DNA of 37,992 nucleotides from Labilithrix sp. (lineage in GTDB: Bacteria > Myxococcota_A > Polyangia > Polyangiales > Polyangiaceae): contig JAHBWD010000074.1 in assembly GCA_019637175.1 (NCBI GenBank), positions 1 to 37,992 of the forward strand, written 5' to 3'. Positions 17,881-24,588 of this stretch are shown here, in pieces. A model generated the notes under the pieces. That model saw nothing but the letters and a program-made list of their open reading frames with translations. It did not search any database and had not been told where the DNA came from. The position numbers were made by a program, and so were the translations under genes. Every line of letters starts with the position of its first letter. Within the stretch, counting starts at the first letter, position 1.

Positions 17881-17917
17881 GTGCCAGTGTTTGGCACTTT
17901 CCGCCACTTTTTCCCAC
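17881..17917 (-). promoter_or_regulatory. MraZ operator: four direct repeats at exact 10-bp spacing
   Basis: Read on the minus strand from 17917: GTGGGAAAAA, GTGGCGGAAA, GTGCCAAACA, then CTGGCAC. The TGG/TGC cores begin every 10 bp. This matches the known MraZ box type (TGGG units 10 bp apart in E. coli, AAAGTG-containing repeats in mollicutes). It starts a few bases downstream of the expected transcription start, so bound MraZ would block the operon promoter: negative autoregulation. Confidence 0.85.
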
Positions 17918-17928
17918 GTAGCAAGGGC

Positions 17929-17957
17929 AGGGTATTTTCCTGGCAATCCACTGTCAA
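17929..17957 (-). promoter_or_regulatory. Sigma-70-type promoter of the mraZ operon
   Basis: Minus strand: a perfect TTGACA (17957-17952), a 17-nt spacer, then TACCCT (17934-17929) preceded by an A-rich stretch. The -35 is ideal and the -10 weak (3 of 6), compatible with a repressible promoter. The expected start, near 17922, is immediately before the MraZ repeats and leaves a leader of roughly 80 nt. Confidence 0.7.
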
Positions 17958-17986
17958 CAATTTCAACACGCTAGAGCGCCCACGAG

Positions 17987-18012
17987 TTGTCCACAGGTTT
18001 TCCATAAGTGGC
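17987..18012. promoter_or_regulatory. DnaA-box-like site and GCCACTTAT element upstream of mraZ
   Basis: TTGTCCACA (17987-17995, plus strand) differs at one base from the DnaA box TTATNCACA; a poorer match, TTGTCCACG, lies at 18065-18073. Eight bases after the first is ATAAGTGGC (18004-18012), i.e. GCCACTTAT in the mraZ direction, the same 9-mer that opens the conserved blocks upstream of ftsA and ftsZ. The whole mraZ-kinase intergenic region (17840-18089) also holds the promoter and MraZ operator listed separately. Confidence 0.3.
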
Positions 18013-18089
18013 TCGGGCGGGCCCACTTCTGCGCGCCCGTGCAACCGCCGCTCGTGTTGCTTCGTTGTCCACGAGGAGGAGGCGCGGGG

Positions 18090-20273
18090 TTGGCGAGGCC
18101 GCTCGTGAGCACGATCGGGGGCAGGTACGCCCTCTCGGAGGAGATCGCGTCGGGCGGGATGGCGACGGTCCATCTCGCGCGGCAGATCGGCGCCGGGGGC
18201 TTCGCGCGCATCGTCGCGGTCAAGCGCCTCCACGAGCGCTTCGCGCGGGATCCGGAGCTCGTGGGGATGTTCCTCGACGAGGCGCGGCTCGTCGCCCGCA
18301 TCCGCCATCCGAACGTGGTTCAGACGGTCGACGTCGTGGCCGAGGACGGCGAGCTGTTCCTCGTCATGGAGTACGTCCACGGCGAGTCGCTCCTCCGCGT
18401 CATCCAGCTCTCGCACCGGCGAGACCTCGGGCTGCCCGTCGGCGTGACGGCGAGCATCGTCGCCGGCGCGCTCCAGGGGCTGCACGAGGCGCACGAAGCG
18501 CGGAGCGAGACGGGCGAGCCGCTCGGGATCGTCCATCGCGACGTCTCGCCCCAGAACATCCTCGTGGGCGTCGACGGCGTCGCCCGCGTGCTCGACTTCG
18601 GCGTCGCCAAGGCGACCCAACGGATCCAGAGCACGCTCGACGGTCAGCTCAAGGGCAAGCTCTCGTACATGGCGCCGGAGCAAGTCCGCAACGGAAGGCT
18701 CGATCGGCGAACGGACGTCTACGCGGCGTCGGTCGTTCTGTGGGAGGCGCTCACGGGGACGAAGCTGTTCTACGGCGAGAACGAAGCCGCCGTGTTGACC
18801 CACATCATGCTCGAGAAGGTTCGACCGCCGAGCAGCCTGAACGGCGCGGTGCCGCCCGCGCTCGACGAGGTGGTGATGCGCGGCCTGGCGCGCGAAGCAA
18901 GCGATCGGTTCGCGAGCGCGCAAGAGATGGCGCGCGCGATCGAGCGCGCGATCCCGCTCGCGAGCCACGCGGACGTCGCGGCGACCGTCACCGGCGCGTG
19001 CGCGGAGAGCCTCTCGCGGCGCGCCGCGCTGATCGCCGAGATCGAAGCGAGGAGCTCGTCATCGAATTTGCGCGAGGCCGCCTCGAGCCTGCGATCGCTC
19101 CGTCAGGACGCGGCGCGCTCGAGCAGCCGCGAAGCCGTTGCTCGGATCAGCGCGCGGCCGCCCATCCAGACGGTGCCGCCGCCCGGGCTCGTCGACGTGG
19201 CCGTTCACGCCAACGTCGCGTCGTTCCCGCCTCCCGCGGGATCCGGCGGCCCGCCGCGCGCGCCGGCGCCGGGGATCGCTCGCGGGCGCGTCTTCGCCAC
19301 GATCGCGGCGGCGGCGGTGGTCCTCCTGCTCTTGCTCTCGGCCGGCGGCTTCCTCGCGTTGCGGCGCCGCGCGCACGCGGGCCCGGCGGCGACGAGCTTG
19401 GCGATCGGCGGCGGGTCCGCGATCGTCGCGGCGCACGACGGCGGGCCCGTGAGCGCCGGCGTCGCCGCGACCCCGATCGATCCGTGTCCGGAGGGCATGG
19501 CGCTCGTCGCCGGCGGCCGCTTCTTCATGGGCTCGGACGACGATCTCCCGGCCGAGCGCCCTGCGCACAAGGTCGTGCTCCGCGCGTACTGCATGGACAA
19601 GCGCGAGGTCTCGACCGACGCCTATCGCGCGTGCAGCGATCGCGGCGACTGCAAGCGCGCGGCGGTGACGAACCGCTGGAGCGGGATCACGCCGAAGGAC
19701 TCGAAGATCTACGACCCGCTCTGCAACGCCGCCGATAGCGCGCGCGGGAGCCATCCGGTCAACTGCGTCGACTGGCACATGGCCGATCGCTTCTGCAAGG
19801 CCGAGGGCAAGCGCTTGCCGACCGAAGCGGAGTGGGAGTTCGCCGCGCGCGGCTCCGACGGGCGCAAGTATCCTTGGGGCGACGCCGCGCCGACGCCGAA
19901 GCACCTCAACGCGTGCGGCGTCGAGTGCCTCGCGTGGGGAAAGAAGCAAGGTGCGTCGCTCGAGGCGCTCTTCAGCGAGAGCGATCCGTTCCCGACGACG
20001 GCGCCGGTCGGCTCCTTTCCCGCGGGCGCCTCCCCGTGGGGGATCGAAGACATCGTCGGCAACGTCTGGGAGTGGGTCGGCGACTGGTACGACGCGTACG
20101 GCGCGTCGGACCAGGAAGATCCGCGGGGCCCCGCGACGGGCGCGACGCGCGCGATGCGCGGCGGCGCGTGGAACGGCGCCCACGCCGACTGGGTGCGGCC
20201 GACGTTCCGCTTCCACGACGCGCCCGACACGCGCAGCCACGGCGTCGGCTTCCGCTGCGCGAAGTCTCCGTGA
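18090..20273 (+). CDS. Membrane Ser/Thr protein kinase with a C-terminal SUMF1/FGE-like domain
   Basis: A Hanks-type kinase (glycine loop IASGGMATVHLA, lysine in VAVKRLH, HRDVSPQNIL at about 149, DFGVAKA at about 169, APE in YMAPEQVR) is followed by a Ser/Pro-rich juxtamembrane region and one membrane helix (about 401-424). A C-terminal domain (about 465-727) follows, with MALVAGGRFFMGSDDD, WEFAARGSDGRKYPWGD, GNVWEWVGDW and GVGFRCAK. The layout is cytoplasmic kinase, periplasmic sensor-like domain. The tail lacks the paired catalytic cysteines of true formylglycine-generating enzymes (HADWVRPTFRFHD where those have CYRYRC-type sequence), so I expect ligand binding rather than sulfatase maturation. 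TTG 18090 is chosen for its AGGAGG about 7 nt upstream; GTG 18105 is the alternative. Divergent from mraZ. PknB-like kinases often regulate division, but a role here is only inferred. Confidence 0.9.
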   Translation: MARPLVSTIGGRYALSEEIASGGMATVHLARQIGAGGFARIVAVKRLHERFARDPELVGMFLDEARLVARIRHPNVVQTVDVVAEDGELFLVMEYVHGESLLRVIQLSHRRDLGLPVGVTASIVAGALQGLHEAHEARSETGEPLGIVHRDVSPQNILVGVDGVARVLDFGVAKATQRIQSTLDGQLKGKLSYMAPEQVRNGRLDRRTDVYAASVVLWEALTGTKLFYGENEAAVLTHIMLEKVRPPSSLNGAVPPALDEVVMRGLAREASDRFASAQEMARAIERAIPLASHADVAATVTGACAESLSRRAALIAEIEARSSSSNLREAASSLRSLRQDAARSSSREAVARISARPPIQTVPPPGLVDVAVHANVASFPPPAGSGGPPRAPAPGIARGRVFATIAAAAVVLLLLLSAGGFLALRRRAHAGPAATSLAIGGGSAIVAAHDGGPVSAGVAATPIDPCPEGMALVAGGRFFMGSDDDLPAERPAHKVVLRAYCMDKREVSTDAYRACSDRGDCKRAAVTNRWSGITPKDSKIYDPLCNAADSARGSHPVNCVDWHMADRFCKAEGKRLPTEAEWEFAARGSDGRKYPWGDAAPTPKHLNACGVECLAWGKKQGASLEALFSESDPFPTTAPVGSFPAGASPWGIEDIVGNVWEWVGDWYDAYGASDQEDPRGPATGATRAMRGGAWNGAHADWVRPTFRFHDAPDTRSHGVGFRCAKSP

Positions 20274-20288
20274 GAGGGATGGAAAGAC

Positions 20289-20322
20289 AGGCGCGAAGGC
20301 GCGGCTTTCCTGCGCTTCGCCT
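20289..20322. terminator. Imperfect hairpin between convergent genes
   Basis: AGGCGCGAAGGCGC pairs with GCGCTTCGCCT around a GGCTTTCCT loop, with two small bulges. It fills the 49-bp space between the convergent kinase and acyl-CoA dehydrogenase genes. There is no T-run on either strand, so intrinsic termination is uncertain. Confidence 0.35.
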
Positions 20323-21477
20323 CTACACGAGGAGCTGCTTGGCGATGACGATGCGCTGGACTTCGCTCGTGCCTTCGCCGATCTCGCAGATCTTCGCGTC
20401 GCGGAGGTGCCGCTCGACGTGGAACTCGCGCGTGTAGCCGTAGCCGCCGTGGATCTGGAGGGCCTTGTTGCACGCGCGGCTCGCGGCCTCGCTCGCGAAG
20501 AGCTTGGCCATCGAAGCCTCCTTCGTGAACGGACGGCCCTGATCGGCGAGCCACGCGGCGCGGTAGGTCAAGAGCTGCGCCGCGTCGAGCTCGGTCTTCA
20601 TGTCGGCGAGCATCCACTGCACGGCCTGGAACTCGGCGATCGGCTTGTTGAACTGCTTGCGATCCTTGGCGTAGGCGATCGCCATCTCGAGCGCGCCGAA
20701 GCCGAGGCCGAGCGCCATCGCGGCGATCGAGATGCGGCCGCGATCGAGGATCTTCATCGTGTCGGTGAAGCCGTGATCGATCTCGCCGATGCGCTGCGTG
20801 TCGGGCACGACGACGTCTTCGAAGGTGAGCTCGACTGTGTCGCTCGATCGACAGCCGAGCTTCTCGAGGTGCTTCGACGCCGTGAAGCCCTTCGTGCCGT
20901 GCTCGACGACGAACGCGGTGATGCCCTTCTGCTTCGAGACGTCGGGGTTGGTGCGCGCGAGCACGACGCAGAAGCCGCCGACGCTCCCCTGCGTGATGAA
21001 CATCTTCGTGCCGTTCAGCACCCACGCGTCGCCGTCGCGGCGCGCGGTGGTGCGGAGCCCGGCCGAGTCGCTGCCGCTGCCGGGCTCGGTGAGCGCCCAG
21101 GCCGCGAGCCACTCGCCGCGCGCGGCCTTCGGGAGGTACTTCTTCTTCTGGTCTTCGTTTCCGAACGAGAGGATGTGTCCCGTCCCGAGGCCGTTGTGCG
21201 ACGCGACCGTGAGCGCGAGCGAGCCGTCGGCGCGCGCGATCTCCTCGACGCAGATCGCGTAGCTCGTGATGTCCATGCCCGAGCCGCCGTACTCCTCGGG
21301 GATGCGGATCCCGAGCAGGCCGAGATCGGCGAGCTTCGGGACGATCTCCTTCGGGAAGCGCTCTTCTTCGTCCCACTTGCGCGCGTGGGGAAGCACTTCG
21401 GTGCGGGCGAAGTCGCGAACCGTCTTCCGGAGGAGCTCGTGGTGCTCGGACAGCGAGAAGTCCATGATCACCGCCAT
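20323..21477 (-). CDS. Acyl-CoA dehydrogenase
   Basis: A FAD-dependent alpha,beta-dehydrogenase of acyl-CoA in beta-oxidation or branched-chain amino acid breakdown. In order: the N-terminal helical domain (LLRKTVRDFARTEVLPHA), IRIPEEYGGSGMD, the FAD/substrate motif AWALTEPGSGSDSAGL, the MFITQG block, RISIAAMALGLGFGALEMA, RKQFNKPIAEFQAVQWMLADM, and the C-terminal LQIHGGYGYTREFHVER with EIGEGTSEVQRIVIA. The Glu of GEGTSE (residue 368) is at the catalytic-base position of short-chain and isovaleryl-type enzymes. It has 384 residues. It stands alone with no beta-oxidation partners nearby, so the exact substrate cannot be told. ATG 21465 is an alternative start. Confidence 0.93.
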   Translation of the reverse strand: MAVIMDFSLSEHHELLRKTVRDFARTEVLPHARKWDEEERFPKEIVPKLADLGLLGIRIPEEYGGSGMDITSYAICVEEIARADGSLALTVASHNGLGTGHILSFGNEDQKKKYLPKAARGEWLAAWALTEPGSGSDSAGLRTTARRDGDAWVLNGTKMFITQGSVGGFCVVLARTNPDVSKQKGITAFVVEHGTKGFTASKHLEKLGCRSSDTVELTFEDVVVPDTQRIGEIDHGFTDTMKILDRGRISIAAMALGLGFGALEMAIAYAKDRKQFNKPIAEFQAVQWMLADMKTELDAAQLLTYRAAWLADQGRPFTKEASMAKLFASEAASRACNKALQIHGGYGYTREFHVERHLRDAKICEIGEGTSEVQRIVIAKQLLV

Positions 21478-21507
21478 TTAGGGGTGTCGTGGTCTCGCCG
21501 TCAATGC

Positions 21508-22587
21508 TCAGCGGACGTTGACGCAGGCGGAGCCGCCGCTCGTGACGGGCTTGCAGTGATACTTCGTCGGGCAGCGGTCGCCCGGCCCGCACGGGCGCGA
21601 GCAGTAGGCGCGCTCGCCGTCGATGATGCAGACGCCGGCGGCGCAGTCGCTGCCTCGGTCGCAGGGGCCGCCCACGTCGCTCGGGGGCTTCCCCTTCGTG
21701 CCCTTCGGGGGCGGCGCGCCGGGCGCGCCCCCGTCGCCGCGCTCGCTCCGATCGAGGCCCGCGACCTCGGCGAACGCTTCGTCGACGAGCCAGGAGAACG
21801 CGTCGACGCGCGTGTAGATGTTGTGGACGTTCGCGCCCTCGCACGACGGGCCGCCGCGCGAGACGACGCCGACGATCTCGCCGGTGTCTTGGTCGAGCGC
21901 GGGGCCGCCGGAGTCGCCCTGACACGTCGCCTCGCCGACGGTGAACTCCGCGGCGCTCACCGACAAGACGCGCACGTGCTCGCGCACGAGCTTGATGCCG
22001 GCGGGCCCGCCGTCTTCTTCGCGCCCGTAACCGACGGCGCGCACGCGATCGCCCCGCGCGACGCCGCGCGAGCGCACGGGCATCGGCTTGACCTGCTTGA
22101 CGGGCGTGTCGAGGATCAAGATCGCGATGTCGGCGTCGCACAGCGTGACGCCGGAGGGCGCGACCACCGCGAGGCCGCGCGCGACGCGATGCGCCGACGC
22201 CACCTCGTCGCCGACGAAGACGCTGATCGTCGTCGGATCGATGCTGCCCAGCACCTGCACGCCCGAGGGCGGGCAGGCGACCTTCGACACCGTGCGGCTC
22301 ACGCAGTGACGCGCCGTGAGGACGAGGCGCGACGAGATCAGCGATCCGCTGCAGAGCCCGTCGCTCCCGATCTCGAGCGCCACGACGCCAGGATCCCGGT
22401 TGCGATCGCGCACGCCGCGCACGATCTCCACTTCGTCGGCGACGATGCCGGCCGCGGCGTCGGCGCCGGCGTCGGCCCGCGGCTCGACGGAGGCGCGGAG
22501 CTCGGAGCGCTCGGCCGTAGGCCCGCACGCCAAGAGCGCCACGAGAGGGAGAACACCAAGGAACGTGAAAACGCGACGTCGGATCAT
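21508..22587 (-). CDS. Trypsin-like serine protease lipoprotein with a Cys-rich C-terminus
   Basis: The lipoprotein signal ends at LVALLAC (Cys21). The S1-family domain carries His94 (TARHC), Asp153 (DADIAIL) and Ser226 (TCQGDSGGP), the full catalytic triad, with paired cysteines around the active site. The stretch SCEGANVHNIYTRVDAFSWLV ends the protease domain. A Gly/Pro-rich linker follows, then about 55 residues with eight cysteines (GGPCDRGSDCAAGVCIIDGE..., CSRPCGPGDRCP...), a module common in myxobacterial secreted proteins. 359 residues, probably lipid-anchored and facing the periplasm or surface. A GGAGG ribosome-binding site lies about 8 nt before the ATG. Divergent from the next lipoprotein. 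Confidence 0.9.
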   Translation of the reverse strand: MIRRRVFTFLGVLPLVALLACGPTAERSELRASVEPRADAGADAAAGIVADEVEIVRGVRDRNRDPGVVALEIGSDGLCSGSLISSRLVLTARHCVSRTVSKVACPPSGVQVLGSIDPTTISVFVGDEVASAHRVARGLAVVAPSGVTLCDADIAILILDTPVKQVKPMPVRSRGVARGDRVRAVGYGREEDGGPAGIKLVREHVRVLSVSAAEFTVGEATCQGDSGGPALDQDTGEIVGVVSRGGPSCEGANVHNIYTRVDAFSWLVDEAFAEVAGLDRSERGDGGAPGAPPPKGTKGKPPSDVGGPCDRGSDCAAGVCIIDGERAYCSRPCGPGDRCPTKYHCKPVTSGGSACVNVR

Positions 22588-22700
22588 CGTGAGACCTCCA
22601 GGCAGGCGTCGACGCGAGGCGTGCCTGCGAGCGCGCGCTCAAGCGAGACGCGTGCCCGTGGACTTCGCGCGAGATCGTTCGGCTATTCGCCGCCGGGGGG

Positions 22701-22734
22701 TGGCCCGGCCAGAAATCAGCCTGGCCCGGCCAGA
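22701..22734. promoter_or_regulatory. Two identical palindromes 21 bp apart in a divergent promoter region
   Basis: TGGCCCGGCCAGA occurs at 22701-22713 and 22722-22734. Each contains the inverted repeat TGGCC-C-GGCCA. A step of 21 bp is two helical turns, placing both on the same DNA face, as for cooperative binding of a dimeric regulator. They lie in the 175-bp gap between the divergent protease and Cys-rich lipoprotein genes; the rest of that gap shows nothing I can name. Confidence 0.5.
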
Positions 22735-22762
22735 TCGCGCGGCCGCGCGATATCCTTCGAGC

Positions 22763-23188
22763 GTGGGGGAAGGGGGCGCGCGCTCACGACGATCGTGGAT
22801 CTTGAGAGCGCTCTTCACGCTCGCTGCGGCCTGCGGCAAGACGAGCCCGCCGCCGCTGCAGGAGGATCCGACGCCCGACCCACCACGCTCCGTCGTCCTC
22901 CCGATGATGCCTCCTCCGTTTCGCGGCGGTGAATCGAACGCGGCCACGTCATCGCCACCGGCTCCCCGGGCTCCTCCCCGGCGGTCGCCTCCTCGGACAG
23001 GCGGCAGAGAGTGCCAGGCCTCCAGTGACTGCCCGAAGAACCAGCATTGCTCGGTCGAGGACGGCGACTGCGGCTCGCCCTCCTCGTGCAACGGCAAAGG
23101 TCCGTGTCCGCGAGTCTGCGCGGGTGCGTGCGTCTTCGGACCGCCGCCCCGCGCTCCCAAGCCCGAATACGACCCGGAGGCGCTCTGA
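22763..23188 (+). CDS. Small Cys-rich lipoprotein of unknown function
   Basis: A 141-residue product from GTG 22763. An Arg-rich start and hydrophobic stretch lead to a lipobox (LFTLAAAC, Cys near 24). A Pro-rich disordered segment follows, then a C-terminal module with eight cysteines (CQASSDCPKNQHCSVEDGDC..., CNGKGPCPRVCAGACVFG). The Cys spacing is like that at the C-terminus of the divergent protease, so the two may work at the same site. The start is uncertain; TTG 22802 would leave almost no signal n-region. Confidence 0.65.
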   Translation: MGEGGARSRRSWILRALFTLAAACGKTSPPPLQEDPTPDPPRSVVLPMMPPPFRGGESNAATSSPPAPRAPPRRSPPRTGGRECQASSDCPKNQHCSVEDGDCGSPSSCNGKGPCPRVCAGACVFGPPPRAPKPEYDPEAL

Positions 23189-23260
23189 GGCCCAAGGCCG
23201 AGCTCGCGATTCGTCGGTCACACCTCCCCGCGCGGCGGCTAGGAGGAGGTGGAGGTAACG

Positions 23261-23446
23261 ATGATCGCCAAGATTTTCGCTCACTGGCCCAAGATTTCCA
23301 CCGGGCTCCTCGTCGCCACGCTCCTCGGCGCGGGCGGTTTCCACGCTTACCAGCGGCTCAGCGGTGACTGCTGCCAGCCGGGGGCGTCGTGCTGCTACCC
23401 GGGCTCGCCATGCTGCAACCATGGAAAAGAGGTCGCCGAGCGCTAG
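23261..23446 (+). CDS. 61-residue membrane peptide with three Cys-Cys heptad repeats
   Basis: A strong AGGAGG-type ribosome-binding site (about 23241-23255) precedes ATG 23261. The peptide has a short basic N-terminus, one membrane helix (about 12-30) and a tail of three seven-residue units, CCQPGAS, CCYPGSP and CCNHGKE, with cysteine pairs at 37/38, 44/45 and 51/52. Exactly spaced vicinal cysteines suggest soft-metal (Cu, Hg, Zn, As) or redox binding, by analogy only. It sits 12 nt before a sigma-like gene and in the same unit as a membrane protein with its own Cys/Met loop. I know of no named family. Confidence 0.75.
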   Translation: MIAKIFAHWPKISTGLLVATLLGAGGFHAYQRLSGDCCQPGASCCYPGSPCCNHGKEVAER

Positions 23447-23458
23447 CCTCCCGTCCGC

Positions 23459-23998
23459 GTGCGCGATCCCCTGGAACAGGATCTGGACGAACAGATGTCG
23501 CGGCTCTCGCGGGGAGAGCGCGCGTCCTTCGATCCGCTGTTTCGTGCGCTCTACCCTCGGGGGTTGCGCCTGGCGCGGCTCCGCCTGCCGGCCGATCAGG
23601 CCGCCGACGCGGCGCAGTCGATGCTGATGAAGGTGTTCGCCCGCGCGAGCGACTTCGAAGCGGGCAAGCCCGTGCTCCCCTGGTTCTACGCGGTCGCGGC
23701 GAACGAGCTGCGCACGCTCATGCGTCAGCGCGCGCGCGCCGAGCGACGCAGCGCAGGCGAGAGCGCCGCGCACGCCCTCGCCGCGGGCGACGATCCCGAA
23801 CGCGCGCTGCTCGATCGCGAGCTTCACGACGCGCTCGCGCAGGCGATCGCCGCGCTCGACGAAGAGGGCGCCGAGGCGATCGCCGCGATGCTCGACGAAG
23901 GGAGCCGCCCGGCGATCGGCCCGGCGGCGTTTCGAAAGCGCGTCTCGCGCGCGTACGCGAAGATCAGGGTGCTGCTCGGAGGGCTCGATGCGAAGTGA
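23459..23998 (+). CDS. ECF-like sigma factor with a short, divergent region 4
   Basis: A 179-residue product. Region 2 is recognisable (FDPLFRALYPRGLRLARLRL, the AADAAQSMLMKVFARASDF stretch, VLPWFYAVAANELRTLMRQ), which binds core polymerase and the -10 element. Region 4 is reduced: after ALAQAIAALDEEGAEAIAAML the usual LSYEEIA-type helix is replaced by DEGSRPAIGPAAFRKRVSRAY, leaving little more than the recognition helix. It may need a partner or recognise an unusual -35. GTG 23459 has no clear ribosome-binding site and may be coupled to the upstream gene; ATG 23495 is an alternative. It overlaps the next gene by 11 nt, as sigma/anti-sigma pairs often do. Confidence 0.75.
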   Translation: MRDPLEQDLDEQMSRLSRGERASFDPLFRALYPRGLRLARLRLPADQAADAAQSMLMKVFARASDFEAGKPVLPWFYAVAANELRTLMRQRARAERRSAGESAAHALAAGDDPERALLDRELHDALAQAIAALDEEGAEAIAAMLDEGSRPAIGPAAFRKRVSRAYAKIRVLLGGLDAK

Positions 23999-24569
23999 CT
24001 TCGATACCGCCTCGCGAGCCGCGCGCCGATCCTACGAGATCGGTCGCCTCTGGACCTCGCTGCGCCGCGCGGCGATGGCCGTCGTCGTGGTCGCGATCGT
24101 GACGATCCCGCTGCTCGGCAGGGAGGCGCTCGTCTGGCTCCCGGTGACGTTCTTCGCCGTCGTCGCCACCGAGTGGCGCGGCGTCTGGTTGATGCGCGGC
24201 GCGCGCCGTGGGCTCGTGGTCGGCCTCGCGTCGATGCTCCTGCCTCTCTCGATCCTGAGGCCGTGCTGCGGAATGGACGCCAAGGCCATGGGCATGAGCT
24301 GCTGCATCATGCCTTCGGCGTGCTGGACGGCGGGCGCGCTCGTCGGCGTCGGGATGAGCCTCTTTCTCCCCAAGACGAAGGCGGGCGACGAGCGCGGGCG
24401 CTGGGAGGCGGCCGCCGGCATGATCGTGGGCGTCACCGCGGTCGCGGTCCTCCGGTGCTCGATGCTGTTTCTCGGCGAGGCGCTCGGCCTCGTCGGCGGC
24501 ATGGCCGCGGCGATGGCGGCGGCGACGCTCGCGCGATGGGTCCTCGCCCGCGTCCGGACGGCGCGATAG
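23988..24569 (+). CDS. Six-helix membrane protein with a Cys/Met-rich loop, candidate anti-sigma/sensor
   Basis: A 193-residue product with about six membrane helices (about 28-46, 47-62, 75-91, 111-128, 140-156, 158-183). Between helices 3 and 4, on the predicted periplasmic side, is PCCGMDAKAMGMSCCIMPSA followed by CW: cysteines at 93, 94, 105, 106 and 112 and methionines at 96, 101, 103 and 108. Such mixtures bind Cu(I) or other soft metals in known proteins. Its start lies inside the sigma-like gene (ATG 23988, sigma stop 23998), so it is translationally coupled to it. It may hold the sigma factor at the membrane or transport a metal; no known anti-sigma domain is visible. Confidence 0.75.
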   Translation: MRSDFDTASRAARRSYEIGRLWTSLRRAAMAVVVVAIVTIPLLGREALVWLPVTFFAVVATEWRGVWLMRGARRGLVVGLASMLLPLSILRPCCGMDAKAMGMSCCIMPSACWTAGALVGVGMSLFLPKTKAGDERGRWEAAAGMIVGVTAVAVLRCSMLFLGEALGLVGGMAAAMAAATLARWVLARVRTAR

Positions 24570-24588
24570 CGGTCGACCGTTCAACCCG

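Noticed and set aside
18090..20273. Calling the C-terminal domain a sulfatase-activating enzyme
   Set aside because: The paired catalytic cysteines expected upstream of GFRC are not present.
19951..22932. A 993-codon plus-strand frame
   Set aside because: It crosses the end of the kinase gene, all of the acyl-CoA dehydrogenase and the protease in antisense; composition is typical of a shadow.
23365..23435. Metallothionein call for the CC peptide
   Set aside because: It has a membrane helix and only six cysteines in a strict heptad pattern, unlike bacterial SmtA-type proteins.
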